Assembly: GCA_009694195.1 (NCBI GenBank)
Contig: SHVQ01000006.1
Span: 31,263 to 95,262 of the forward strand
Direction of reading: 5' to 3'
DNA length: 64,000 nt
Source: Rhodospirillales bacterium
GTDB lineage: Bacteria > Pseudomonadota > Alphaproteobacteria > Rhodospirillales > SHVQ01
Shown here: piece by piece, positions 18,043 through 26,621 of the stretch
How the letters are laid out: each line of letters opens with the position of its first letter
Position numbering within the stretch: position 1 is the stretch's first letter
Notes under the pieces: generated by a model
Database searches by the model: none
The model's input: the letters and a program-made list of their open reading frames with translations, nothing else
What the model was told of the DNA's origin: nothing
Translations under genes and position numbers: made by a program

Positions 18043-18071
18043 ATAATAAAGACTCGTCCCCCCGGTGGAAA
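18043..18071 (-). promoter_or_regulatory. Candidate promoter for the c554-like cytochrome
   Basis: On the minus strand TTTCCA (18071-18066) and TATTAT (18048-18043) are separated by exactly 17 bases, about 55 bases upstream of the cytochrome ATG, within an AT-rich island in otherwise GC-rich DNA. Visual match only. Confidence 0.4.
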
Positions 18072-18094
18072 GATAGAGTAAACTAGCAAATAAA

Positions 18095-18112
18095 GCGGGT
18101 CCTTAGACCCGC
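18095..18112. promoter_or_regulatory. Perfect 7-bp hairpin in the divergent cytochrome/gspO gap
   Basis: GCGGGTC-CTTA-GACCCGC. On the minus strand it is followed by TTTATTTG, which would make it terminator-like for leftward transcripts. On the plus strand it sits about 37 bases upstream of the gspO start, followed by two TTGACC copies (18115-18120 and 18125-18130) 10 bases apart. It may insulate the two divergent units or act as an operator. Confidence 0.4.
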
Positions 18113-18148
18113 CCTTGACCGGACTTGACCCTGGGGGGCAGCGTAGGG

Positions 18149-18886
18149 ATGTCGTCGACCGCCGCCGCTGCGGTTCTCGCAGCGCCGTTCGTCGGAAGCT
18201 TTCTGGCGACCTTGGCCGCCCGTCTTCCGGCCCGCCGTGAAACCGTTTTCGCGCGTTCCCAGTGTCCCGCATGCGCCCGGAACCTTGCGCCGCGCGATCT
18301 CGTGCCGGTGCTGAGCTGGGCCATGAATCGCGGGCAGTGCCGCTACTGCGCCGCGCCCATCGACAAGAGCTATCTCCTGATGGAGCTTGCGGCCGTCGGC
18401 GTCGCGGTCTGGGCCGTCGTCGCCCTCGAAGGAGCTTACATCCTGGCGGGGTGTGCGCTCGGCTGGACCTTGCTCACGCTCGCCGTAATCGATATCAGAC
18501 ATTTCACACTCCCGGACGCGCTCACGGTCCCGCTTCTCGCCCTCGGGCTCCTTCTGGCCGCTCTCCGCGGCTGGCCGGCCTTTCTTGATGCCGGGATTGG
18601 TGCCGCCGCGGGGTTCGCCGTCTTCGCCGCCGTTGGCTGGGTTCATTGGCGCCTGCGGTCGCGGGAAGGCCTCGGTCTTGGGGATGCCAAGCTTCTCGCT
18701 GCCGCCGGTGCCTGGGTCGCATGGTCGGGGCTCGCGAGCGTCGTGCTCGTCGCCAGTCTGGCGGCTCTCGCCTCGGCGGCCGCTCGCATTCTGCTCCACG
18801 GGCGCGACACGCCCGCGCCTATTGCGTTTGGTCCCTATCTCGGGATTGCCACATGGCTGATCGTGCTGTACGGGCCGCTGGTGTAG
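18149..18886 (+). CDS. gspO: Type II secretion prepilin peptidase GspO
   Basis: 245-residue inner-membrane aspartyl protease (A24 family) that cleaves and N-methylates pseudopilins. The cytoplasmic zinc ribbon is intact (C39/C42 and C64/C67), and the two catalytic aspartates are D115 (AVIDIRHFTLPD) and D179 (GLGDAK). About seven hydrophobic segments. I chose ATG 18149 (GTAGGG just before it); an in-frame TTG at 18125 would add eight residues. Its 3' end overlaps gspE by 34 bases. Its substrates are GspG, H, I, J and K encoded downstream. Confidence 0.85.
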   Translation: MSSTAAAAVLAAPFVGSFLATLAARLPARRETVFARSQCPACARNLAPRDLVPVLSWAMNRGQCRYCAAPIDKSYLLMELAAVGVAVWAVVALEGAYILAGCALGWTLLTLAVIDIRHFTLPDALTVPLLALGLLLAALRGWPAFLDAGIGAAAGFAVFAAVGWVHWRLRSREGLGLGDAKLLAAAGAWVAWSGLASVVLVASLAALASAAARILLHGRDTPAPIAFGPYLGIATWLIVLYGPLV

Positions 18887-20559
18887 CCGCCGGCGCCCCC
18901 GCCCGCGAGGGATTCTCCGGGATCCTGTTGCAGCGGGGCGCGATCGGCGAGCGTGACCTCGCGCGCGCCCGGGCGGTGGCCGAGGCGAGCGGCGAGCCCC
19001 TTCATTTGGTCCTCGTGCGTCTCGGTCTCGTCGCCGAGGCGGCGATGGCGAGCGCGCTGGCCGAGAGCTTGGGGCTGCCTCTTGCGGGCGAAGCCGATTT
19101 TCCGCGCCGCCCGATCCTCGCGGATCGCGTGGCGGTAAGCTTCCTTGAAGCGTGCCGCATTATCCCGTTGTCCGACGGCGATTCCGGCGTCGCCGTGGCG
19201 CTCGCCGACCCTCTCGATAGCGAAACGCTGAAGGCGCTCAGGATGAAGTTCGGGAAGCCGGTGACCGCGTGGGTCGCGGTGCCGGGAGTGCTCGACCGCC
19301 ATCTCAAGCGTCTGTACGGCCGGGATGACGCGGCCGCCCTCGAAGCAAAGCTGCCGAGCGAGGGCTGGATTGCCGCGGCCGACGTCGAGACGCTGCGGGA
19401 CCTCGCGAGCGACGTTCCCATCGTCCGGGCGGTCAACCGGATGATCGCGGACGCCGTCGCCGAGCGCGCGTCGGACATTCACATGGAACCTTACGCGGGT
19501 GAGCTCCGCGTCCGGCACCGCATCGACGGCGTGCTGCGACCGGTCGCGCCGCCTCCGCTCGCCCAGTACCCGGGAATCGTGAGCCGCATCAAAATTCTCG
19601 CCAACCTCGACGTCGTCGAGCGCCGGCTTCCGCAGGACGGACGGTGCAAGGTCCACGTCCAGGGGCGGACCATCGACATCCGGGTTTCCTGCGTGCCGAG
19701 CTTGCAGGGCGAGAGCCTCGTTCTCCGCATTCTCGACAAGGCGAGCGCGCCGCTATCGCTCGACCGTCTCGGCTTCGACGCCGCCGTATCCCGGGGGATC
19801 GACCGCTTGATCGCGCAGGACGGCGGGATCGTCCTGGTGACCGGTCCGACCGGCAGCGGAAAAACCACGACGCTCTATGCAGCGCTCCAGAAGGTCGATA
19901 CCACCGGGCGGAAGCTGGTTACGGTCGAAGACCCGGTCGAATACGAGCTTCCCGGCATCACCCAGATCCAAGTCCAGCCGCACATCGGGTTGGGGTTCGC
20001 CCGCGTGCTTCGCTCCGTGCTCCGCCACGATCCCGACGTTCTGATGGTCGGCGAGATCCGCGATCGGGAAACGGCCGAGATTGCCGTTCAGGCGGCTCTC
20101 ACCGGACACCTCGTTCTCTCCACCCTCCATACCAACGACGCCGCGAGCGCGATCATCCGGCTTACGGACATGGGCGTGGAGCCGTATCTTTTGACCTCGG
20201 CGTTGAGGGGCGTGCTTGCCCAGCGCCTGGTGCGGACGCTCTGTGACGCGTGCCGGGCGCCGCGGACGGACGTTCCGGACGCCGTAAAAGCCGTGCATCC
20301 GGCGGCGCCGAAGCTGTTCGACGCCCGCGGCTGCGAGCGGTGCGGGGAAACCGGCTACTTCGGGCGAATGGCCGTCGCCGAGCTTCTGCCCGTCGATGAC
20401 ACCATACGCGCGGCAATCCTCGCCGGCGCCGACTCCGCTGTCATCGCGAAGCACGGCCGCGCCGGCGGCATGCGCACCATGACCGAGGATGGTCTCGCGA
20501 AGGCGGCGGCGGGCGTGACGACGGTCGAGGAAGTCCTCCGGGTGACGGGAGCGCTCTGA
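18853..20559 (+). CDS. gspE: Type II secretion ATPase GspE
   Basis: 568 residues. A T2SS/PilB-type N-domain (about 18-150, two-part MshEN-like) precedes the ATPase core with Walker A GPTGSGKTT (331-339), an Asp box, Walker B VLMVGEIRD (about 396) and a His box (STLHTND). A C-terminal zinc motif with two CXXC pairs (CDAC near 464, CERC near 495) marks GspE rather than PilT. This is the cytoplasmic motor for pseudopilus assembly. The frame is open far upstream; ATG 18853 was chosen because the recognisable N-domain starts soon after it. It overlaps gspO and lies 2 bases before gspF. Confidence 0.9.
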   Translation: MADRAVRAAGVAAGAPAREGFSGILLQRGAIGERDLARARAVAEASGEPLHLVLVRLGLVAEAAMASALAESLGLPLAGEADFPRRPILADRVAVSFLEACRIIPLSDGDSGVAVALADPLDSETLKALRMKFGKPVTAWVAVPGVLDRHLKRLYGRDDAAALEAKLPSEGWIAAADVETLRDLASDVPIVRAVNRMIADAVAERASDIHMEPYAGELRVRHRIDGVLRPVAPPPLAQYPGIVSRIKILANLDVVERRLPQDGRCKVHVQGRTIDIRVSCVPSLQGESLVLRILDKASAPLSLDRLGFDAAVSRGIDRLIAQDGGIVLVTGPTGSGKTTTLYAALQKVDTTGRKLVTVEDPVEYELPGITQIQVQPHIGLGFARVLRSVLRHDPDVLMVGEIRDRETAEIAVQAALTGHLVLSTLHTNDAASAIIRLTDMGVEPYLLTSALRGVLAQRLVRTLCDACRAPRTDVPDAVKAVHPAAPKLFDARGCERCGETGYFGRMAVAELLPVDDTIRAAILAGADSAVIAKHGRAGGMRTMTEDGLAKAAAGVTTVEEVLRVTGAL

Positions 20560-20561
20560 GC

Positions 20562-21824
20562 ATGGCGCGGTTCCGCTACCGAGCGGTTTCATCGGACGGC
20601 GCGATGACCGAGGACGTGACCGAGGCGCCGAGCCGCGACGCCGTCATATCCCGGCTTCGCGATGCCGGCCATTTTCCCGTCCGCATCTCCGCGCTGGAAG
20701 GCGATCCCGACTCCGCCGGTGGAGATGCCTCGCCCGCTGGTGAAGCGCGGGGCCGACAGAAGGCGTCTTCCGCGAAGCGCCGGCGCGGGTCCCGCATTTC
20801 GCGCGAACGGCTCGCCGTTGCGACGCGCGAGCTGCAGACGCTGCTCGCGGCCGGGCTTACGTTGGATCGCGCGCTCGGCGTGCTTGCCGAGACACGCGCC
20901 GTGGGCGCGGTGGGTCCGCTGATGTCCGATCTCCGGGCAAAGGTTCGGGAGGGCGAGCCGCTTTCCCTCGCCATGGCCGAACATCCGGAAACGTTCAGCT
21001 CCTTCTATCGCGCGATGACTCATGCCGGGGAGGCCGGCAACTCTCTCGCCGAGGCGCTTGGGCGGCTCGCCGGATATCTGGAGCGGGCCGAGGCGCTGCT
21101 GCGGACCCTCCGTTCGTCGCTCATCTATCCGACGATTCTGCTTCTCACCGCGTTTGTATCGGTCATCGCGATCATGACCTTCGTCGTGCCGCAGTTCGAG
21201 CTTCTGTTCCGCCAGTCGGGCGCCAACCTGCCGTGGCTCACGCACGCGGTGTTGCGTATCTCCGCCTTTCTCCGGGACTTCGGTTGGTTGATTGCCGTCG
21301 TGCTGTTGGCGATGGGGTTCGCCCTCCATCTGCACTGGCGGCAGCCGCAGGCCCGCCGCAGGCGCGACCGGTTCCTACTTGCCGTTCCGGCGGTCGGGCC
21401 CTTGATCGCCGAGGTGGAGGTCGAGCGTTTCGCCCGCGCGCTCGCCGCCCTGCTCGGGAACGGCGTCCACCTGCCGGCGGCGCTGGCTCTGGCCGAGGGG
21501 ACGATCGGTAACCAGGCCCTGGCGGGCGCTGTGGCGGGAGCCGCCGAAGACGTGCGGCAGGGGCGGCGGCTTGCCGATGCGCTCGCCGGCACGGCCTTCC
21601 CGCCGCTTGCGGTGCAGCTCATCCGGGTCGGTGAGGAAGCGGGAAATCTGGGCGGCCTCCTCCTCACGCTCGCCGATCTCTATGCCGCCGAGACCGATGC
21701 CGCCCTCAAGCGACTGGTCGCGGTGGTTGAGCCCTTGCTGATCGTCGGAATCGGGCTTTTTGTCGCCGTCGTCGTGATCTCGTTCCTAACCGCCGTCGTG
21801 GGGGTTCATGACCTTGCATTCTGA
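20562..21824 (+). CDS. gspF: Type II secretion inner-membrane platform protein GspF
   Basis: 420 residues. N-terminal region (1-70) with FRYRAVSSDG, then two copies of the T2SSF domain, each opening with a TRELQTLLAAGLTLDRAL- or ARALAALLGNGVHLPAAL-type motif (about residues 86 and 290) and containing HAGEAGNSL or RVGEEAGNLGG. Three membrane helices at about 187-210, 240-257 and 388-412. Residues 50-75 form a basic, low-complexity insert. It overlaps gspG by 17 bases. Confidence 0.9.
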   Translation: MARFRYRAVSSDGAMTEDVTEAPSRDAVISRLRDAGHFPVRISALEGDPDSAGGDASPAGEARGRQKASSAKRRRGSRISRERLAVATRELQTLLAAGLTLDRALGVLAETRAVGAVGPLMSDLRAKVREGEPLSLAMAEHPETFSSFYRAMTHAGEAGNSLAEALGRLAGYLERAEALLRTLRSSLIYPTILLLTAFVSVIAIMTFVVPQFELLFRQSGANLPWLTHAVLRISAFLRDFGWLIAVVLLAMGFALHLHWRQPQARRRRDRFLLAVPAVGPLIAEVEVERFARALAALLGNGVHLPAALALAEGTIGNQALAGAVAGAAEDVRQGRRLADALAGTAFPPLAVQLIRVGEEAGNLGGLLLTLADLYAAETDAALKRLVAVVEPLLIVGIGLFVAVVVISFLTAVVGVHDLAF

Positions 21825-22251
21825 AAGAACCGACCGACGTCGCCGCGCGGCCGGCTTTACGCTGATCGAGTTGCTGGTTGTTCTCGTCATTCTCGGCCTC
21901 CTCGTGGGGATCGTGGTGCCGCGCGCGATCGGTTATCTCTCGAAAGCCAAGTCGGACGTCGCCAAAATTCAGCTCGAGAATCTGGCGACGAGCCTCGATC
22001 TGTTCCGGCTGGACGTCGGGCGCTATCCGAACCAGGACGAAGGGCTGCAGGCTCTCGTCGCGCGGCCGTCGGGTATTGTCACGTGGCGCGGTCCGTACCT
22101 CAAGGCGAGCAGCGTCCCGCTCGATCCATGGGAGCGGGCGTACGTCTACGAGATTCCCGGCAAGCGCGGCGGCCCTTACGAGCTTTTGTCCTTCGGCGCG
22201 GACGGCACCCGAGGCGGCGAGGGCGAGAATGCCGACATTACCGCCAAATGA
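21808..22251 (+). CDS. gspG: Major pseudopilin GspG
   Basis: 147 residues. The class III signal RRRRAAG|FTLIE is cleaved after G16, leaving F17 as the methylated residue and E21 at mature position +5. A 20-residue hydrophobic helix follows, then the GspG globular domain with GRYPNQDEGLQALV, DPWERAYVYEIPG and SFGADG, the calcium-loop region of T2SS major pseudopilins. Forms the pseudopilus shaft. Confidence 0.93.
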   Translation: MTLHSERTDRRRRAAGFTLIELLVVLVILGLLVGIVVPRAIGYLSKAKSDVAKIQLENLATSLDLFRLDVGRYPNQDEGLQALVARPSGIVTWRGPYLKASSVPLDPWERAYVYEIPGKRGGPYELLSFGADGTRGGEGENADITAK

Positions 22252-22711
22252 TTCGGCGACGATAAGGCGCCCTCGGCGAGGCGACACGGGGTTCACCCTG
22301 GTCGAGCTCGTGGTCGTCCTCGCCGTTCTGGCCCTCGTCTACGTGGTCGCCGTGCCGCCAATGCTCTCGCAGCTTGAAGGAGCGCGCTTGAACGCCGCCG
22401 TGCGGGCGCTGACGGGGGCGCTCAAAGAGGCCCGGGGGCAAGCGATCGCGACCGCGCGCGACGTCCGATTCACGATTGCCGACGGCGCGGGTGAGTGGCG
22501 TTTCGGCGAGCGCCGGGGAAACGCCGGCCGTGGCGTCATGCTGCGGGTGGACGTTCCGCCGGTGGGCGAGGGCGAAAATCGAATTCACGCGATCCGGTTT
22601 TTCCCGGACGGCGCTTCGACCGGGGGACGCATCTGGGCGACGGCCGGCCAAGACCGATGGCGGATCGACGTCGATTGGTTGACCGGGCGCGTCTCCTGGC
22701 GGCCGGAGTAG
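22229..22711 (+). CDS. gspH: Minor pseudopilin GspH
   Basis: 160 residues from ATG 22229, which lies inside the end of gspG (23-base overlap, different frame). Prepilin motif G21|FTLVELVVVLAVLAL with E26 at +5. The C-terminal beta domain includes the usual GspH features RDVRFTIADGAGEWRFG and IRFFPDGASTGGRI. The frame is open upstream within gspG, but that part has no meaning. Confidence 0.88.
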   Translation: MPTLPPNDSATIRRPRRGDTGFTLVELVVVLAVLALVYVVAVPPMLSQLEGARLNAAVRALTGALKEARGQAIATARDVRFTIADGAGEWRFGERRGNAGRGVMLRVDVPPVGEGENRIHAIRFFPDGASTGGRIWATAGQDRWRIDVDWLTGRVSWRPE

Positions 22712-22716
22712 GGCCG

Positions 22717-23127
22717 ATGCGGGCGATGCCTGGTCACCGGGAGTCCGGGTTCAGCCTGATCGAAGTGCTGGTCGCCCTTGCCATCACCGCGTCGGTATTC
22801 CTTGTCGCTTCGCGCCTTTACGGCTCGGCCCTCGGCGCCACCGCGCGCTCCGAGCAGATGACCCAGGCAGCTCTCGCCGCCGAATCGAAGCTGGCAGAGC
22901 TCGGCGTGGCCGAGCCGCTCCGCGTCGGCCGCACGGAAGGTCGATTGGGCGGCGGACACCGGTGGATCGCGGAAGTGCGCGATTACCCGGGCCTATCGCC
23001 GGACCTGCAGGACCGGCTCCCTGTGCGTGCTTACGACGTTACGGTCACGATCGCGTGGGGTGCGGCCGAAGCCTCGACGGTGACGCTTCGCGCCCTCAAG
23101 CTCGCTCCCAGGCCCCGCCATGAATAG
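22717..23127 (+). CDS. gspI: Minor pseudopilin GspI
   Basis: 136 residues starting 6 bases after the gspH stop. Prepilin motif G11|FSLIEVLVALAITAS, E16 at +5. LAAESKLAELG, a VRAYDVTVTIAW beta strand and a short C-terminal domain fit GspI, which with J and K forms the pseudopilus tip. Its 3' end overlaps gspJ by 8 bases. Confidence 0.88.
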   Translation: MRAMPGHRESGFSLIEVLVALAITASVFLVASRLYGSALGATARSEQMTQAALAAESKLAELGVAEPLRVGRTEGRLGGGHRWIAEVRDYPGLSPDLQDRLPVRAYDVTVTIAWGAAEASTVTLRALKLAPRPRHE

Positions 23128-23737
23128 ACAGCGCGAAGCCGGCCTCACGCTGGTCGAATTGCTGGTTGCGCTCGCCATTCTGGCGCTGATCGCGACTCTG
23201 ATCTCGAATGCGATGGCGATCGGGGCGGCCGGAACCGAGACCGTCGATCGCAGAGCCGAATGGGCCGACGAGCTCCGCCTCGGGCAATCGACGATCCGGC
23301 GCCATCTCGCGGAAGCGCGACCGGTCCGGTGGCCGGACGGCCGGCGCTCGGTGATCGCCTTCGACGGCAACGCTGACTCCGTGAGCTTCATCTCCGTGGT
23401 GCCGGCGTGGCCGGGTGCGGCGGGCCTCTACCTCGTGCGCTTTCAGCTCGTCGGCGGCGAGCTCGTGATGACGCGGCGCATCACGGCCGGCGAGTCGCCG
23501 GAGTTCGCATTCGACCGTCACTCCGAGCGGCGCGTTCTGGCGACCGGTGTATCGACCCTCCGGTTCGCCTATTTCGGCACGGACGATCCAAGGCAACCGG
23601 CGGGATGGAGCGACCGCTGGCACCAGCGGAGTCGTCTTCCCAGCCTTGTCAGCCTGAACATCGCTTATGCGGACCCTGCGAAAGGGCGGTGGCCGACGTT
23701 GACGGTTGCGCCCGTATTGGACGCGCAGCCGCGGTGA
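23120..23737 (+). CDS. gspJ: Minor pseudopilin GspJ
   Basis: 205 residues. Prepilin motif G8|LTLVELLVALAILAL, E13 at +5. The globular domain contains the GspJ pattern of a VSFISVVPAWPGAAGLYLVRF strand pair, EFAFDRHSERRVLATGV and FAYFG. Confidence 0.88.
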   Translation: MNRQREAGLTLVELLVALAILALIATLISNAMAIGAAGTETVDRRAEWADELRLGQSTIRRHLAEARPVRWPDGRRSVIAFDGNADSVSFISVVPAWPGAAGLYLVRFQLVGGELVMTRRITAGESPEFAFDRHSERRVLATGVSTLRFAYFGTDDPRQPAGWSDRWHQRSRLPSLVSLNIAYADPAKGRWPTLTVAPVLDAQPR

Positions 23738-23744
23738 GGACGCC

Positions 23745-24635
23745 ATGAATCTCCGACGCAATCGTGAGCGAGGTGTCGCGCTTCTGATGGTTTTGTGGAT
23801 GCTGGCGCTGATGGCGGCGATTGCCGTCGTGATGGCGACGACGGCCCGTACGGAAAGCCGTCTCGCGCGCAACCTGGTGGAGGAGGTTCGCGCCCGTGCC
23901 GCGGCGCAGGCCGGCGTTTCCCATGCGATCCTGATGCTGCTCGACCCGAAAGCCAAGCGCCGGCCGGGGCCCGACGGGGATGAGACGCTCACGGTCGATG
24001 TGCTCGGAAGCAAGGTCAACCTTTCCATTCGCGACGAATGCGGGAAGGTCGACATCAATACGGGATGGGGAACCCTCCTCTTGGGGCTCGTTCGTCAATA
24101 TACCGGGGACGAACAGGCGCAAGCCCTCAGCCAAGCGATTCTCGACTGGCGCGATCCTGACCACCGGCGGCGTCCGCGCGGTGCCGAAGACGATGATTAC
24201 GCGACCGCCCACCGGGTGCACGGCGCCCGCGACGGTCTGTTCGAAACCGTCGACGAACTGCAGCAGGTCCTCGGCATGAGCCCCGGCCTCTATGCGCGCC
24301 TCGCCCCCGACATTACGATCGACTGTCTGAACGCAGGCGTCGATCCGGCATCGGCGGCGCGCGCGGTGCTGGCGGCGATTCCAGGGGTGGAACCGCTGGA
24401 GCTCGAGACGTTTCTCCGCGCGCGAGGTGCAGCGCAAAATGGGCAGCTCCCCGAGCTCGACGGCGGCGAGGAGTATACGGAGACTTCGCCCGCCCAAGTT
24501 TTCGGCATTCGTGCCGTGGCCGAGCTTGCCTCCGGCGCACGGGGCGCATGGCAAGCCGTCGTGTGGATCACCGAAGACCCATCGCGCCCGTTCCTCTTGC
24601 GCGCTTGGCGGCAGATCGGCGGCGAAAATCCATGA
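23745..24635 (+). CDS. gspK: Minor pseudopilin GspK
   Basis: 296 residues from ATG 23745 (GAGGA upstream). The prepilin motif G10|VALLMVLWMLAL lacks the +5 glutamate, as is characteristic of GspK, the tip subunit. The large globular insert includes DECGKVDINT and the DWRD...DDDY segment associated with calcium and helical insertion. Last gsp gene of the plus-strand operon; a 174-base gap follows. Confidence 0.9.
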   Translation: MNLRRNRERGVALLMVLWMLALMAAIAVVMATTARTESRLARNLVEEVRARAAAQAGVSHAILMLLDPKAKRRPGPDGDETLTVDVLGSKVNLSIRDECGKVDINTGWGTLLLGLVRQYTGDEQAQALSQAILDWRDPDHRRRPRGAEDDDYATAHRVHGARDGLFETVDELQQVLGMSPGLYARLAPDITIDCLNAGVDPASAARAVLAAIPGVEPLELETFLRARGAAQNGQLPELDGGEEYTETSPAQVFGIRAVAELASGARGAWQAVVWITEDPSRPFLLRAWRQIGGENP

Positions 24636-24653
24636 CGGCCGTATCGGAACTTG

Positions 24654-24666
24654 GTGTTGTCAACAC
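24654..24666. promoter_or_regulatory. Palindrome and AT-rich promoter region upstream of the MORN-protein gene
   Basis: GTGTTG-T-CAACAC is a perfect inverted repeat, directly followed by the smaller CAAC-AC-GTTG. The rest of the 24636-24809 gap has two AT-rich patches (around 24690 and 24782), so an independent promoter with a repressor-type operator is plausible. No -35/-10 pair with good spacing is convincing. Confidence 0.35.
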
Positions 24667-24809
24667 GTTGTAGTTTACGTCTCGGTGATAACAATAATTG
24701 GTGCGCGCGTCGCAGCGCCGCGCCGACCACCTGCCGAATGGACTCTCCAAAAAGTTCCGCGCCGCTTATACTTCGTTGCCATAAATAAATTCCGGGGGGG
24801 GAACCGGGA

Positions 24810-26621
24810 GTGCCGAATTTCTGGGCCGTTCGGGCGTGCGTCCGCGCCTGGGGACTGCGGGGGAATCCCCCGCAAGCAGCCCCCTTTGGACTGCGGGGGA
24901 ATCCCCCGCCGGCAATCTCCTTGCGCGCCGTTTTCGCTGGAATGGCGATCGTGATGCTGGCGGCGTCCGCTCACGCCAACAGCGGAAAGTGGATCGTCGA
25001 CGAAACATCCAATTGCGGGACCAGCAATCCGTTCTTCACGCCGGGAGAACGCATCCGCTGGCAGGGCGACTGCGCCGACGGAAAGCTCCAGGGACAGGGG
25101 ACGCTCGTCTGGTACCAGAGCAACCAGGAGACGGAGCGTAACGAGGGTACCTTTCAGAAGGGCGAGTTTCACGGCGACGTGGTCACGACCTATCCCGACG
25201 GCCAGCTGGTCTACGGCCAGTACGCCGACGGCGTGCGCCACGGCCGGTTCGTCATCGTCCGGATCGACGGCCAGCACATGCGGGCAACGTACGACAAGGG
25301 CGACCTTCGGACTCAAAGCCCGATGACGGCCGCAGAAGTTGCGGCATGGCGTCGGGAGCGCTACCAGTACGTGGAGTCCCCGCCGGTCGTGGCCCCACAA
25401 GCGAGCGAACGCATCCGCGCCAAACCGGCCGCCCCGCAAGCCGAGCCTTCGGGGCCCGGCTGGGGAAAGAAGCTCCTGGGAACCGTAACGGGCTGGTTCG
25501 GCTTTGGCGACGACGAGCCGCCGGCCGCGCCTGCTGCCGTCGCGCGCACTCAGCCGGTGGCTCCGGCGAACCGTGCGCCCGCCTCGGGCTTGCAGGTCGC
25601 GTCGGCGCCTCCTTCGGCACCCATCGCCGCAGCGCGCCCGCAACCGTCCGCACCCGCGACAGCGGCGCCCGCGCCCCGCGCGCAGGCGAGCTATGGCGGG
25701 CCTGAGCCCCGGCCGCCGGCAGTGCCCCGGATTCCCGTCACCATCGTGGTTTCGGAGCCCTTCGGCGGCGATATGTACGACATGGGTGTCTTTCTTTCGG
25801 AGAGCCACCCATTCGGAAACCTGCCGACCGCGAAGTCGGCCATCCCCGTGGTGCCGGGCACCGGGTCCGGCCCGGCGAATCCCTGGACGCCTCTGCCGCG
25901 GCGCGCGCTCGATGATCCGAACGTGCAGGTGGTCGTGCAGCCGGGCCGCGCCTCTCCGCAGCTCGCGAACGGATGGAAACGCGACGCGGGAGCGGCCGAG
26001 TCCGTCGCTGCCGTCGTCCTTCCACCGCCGCCCTCGATGGGGGTGGATGGTCTCTTCACCAGGGCCTATCAGTTGGAGCGGGCGGGCCAAGCTTTCGAGG
26101 CCGAGCAGGCCTACGAGCAGATTCTGATGAATTATCCTTCGTCGCCCTCCGCGCAGCTTGCCAACAGCCGTCTCAATGACATTCGCAAGGCGCGGCATGA
26201 GGCGACACAGGCAAGCGTTCAGCGGTTCGGCTCGGCGGCTGCCGTGGCTGCTGTCGTCGAGGAGCCTGATGACGAACCGGAAGGCGGCGCGTCGGGACGC
26301 GTCGTCGCCGTGAACTCGCCGGTGCCTGCGCGCGTCGCCACGCGAACCAACCCCCATCAGGGATTGAACACGGATTCGCCCGATCTGCACCGCCTCGTTT
26401 GTACGCGCCCCGGTCTTTACGACAACGGCGCCAAGTGGTGCGGAACCGTCCGGCGCGACGAAGGCCAGTACATCCGGGTCGAGGTCGCGGACGTCGAGCT
26501 GCCGCGCTTCGGCACCATCGGCATCAGCCGGTCCGTCTGCACGGGCAACACGTTTCTCAACTGGTTCTCGCGCGGCTCCCTCGTGCTCGTGCCGAAGACC
26601 TGCATGGTGTTCCAGAGCTAA
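24810..26621 (+). CDS. Exported MORN-repeat/TPR-like protein next to T2SS
   Basis: 603 residues from GTG 24810 (G-rich upstream). The start is uncertain: the first 37 codons consist largely of two copies of a palindromic repeat, and TTG 24921 or ATG 24942 would give a more normal signal peptide (hydrophobic AVFAGMAIVMLAASAHA). The mature protein has MORN-like repeats (about residues 85-150: GKLQGQGTLVWY, EGTFQKGEFHGDVVT, YGQYADGVRHGRF), a long Pro/Ala-rich linker (about 190-310), a TPR-like helical pair (YQLERAGQAFEAEQAYEQIL) and a Cys-containing C-terminus (CTRPGLYDNGAKWCG, CTGNTF, KTCMVF). A cell-envelope scaffold role is possible. TAATG overlap with the next gene suggests a two-gene unit. 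Confidence 0.7.
   Translation: MPNFWAVRACVRAWGLRGNPPQAAPFGLRGNPPPAISLRAVFAGMAIVMLAASAHANSGKWIVDETSNCGTSNPFFTPGERIRWQGDCADGKLQGQGTLVWYQSNQETERNEGTFQKGEFHGDVVTTYPDGQLVYGQYADGVRHGRFVIVRIDGQHMRATYDKGDLRTQSPMTAAEVAAWRRERYQYVESPPVVAPQASERIRAKPAAPQAEPSGPGWGKKLLGTVTGWFGFGDDEPPAAPAAVARTQPVAPANRAPASGLQVASAPPSAPIAAARPQPSAPATAAPAPRAQASYGGPEPRPPAVPRIPVTIVVSEPFGGDMYDMGVFLSESHPFGNLPTAKSAIPVVPGTGSGPANPWTPLPRRALDDPNVQVVVQPGRASPQLANGWKRDAGAAESVAAVVLPPPPSMGVDGLFTRAYQLERAGQAFEAEQAYEQILMNYPSSPSAQLANSRLNDIRKARHEATQASVQRFGSAAAVAAVVEEPDDEPEGGASGRVVAVNSPVPARVATRTNPHQGLNTDSPDLHRLVCTRPGLYDNGAKWCGTVRRDEGQYIRVEVADVELPRFGTIGISRSVCTGNTFLNWFSRGSLVLVPKTCMVFQS
24852..24909 (+). repeat. Tandem copies of a GGGGGAATCCCCC palindrome
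   Basis: Two identical palindromes, GCGGGGGAATCCCCCGC at 24857-24873 and 24893-24909, each preceded by GGACT, 36 bases apart, with CAAGCAGCCCCCTTT between them. They lie inside the 5' end of the MORN-protein reading frame. Further copies of the 13-base core occur at 53516-53528 and 54772-54784. Confidence 0.85.

Noticed and set aside
24852..24909. CRISPR-like repeats
   Set aside because: Only two tandem units 36 bases apart with palindromic cores and no variable spacers; the other copies are isolated.
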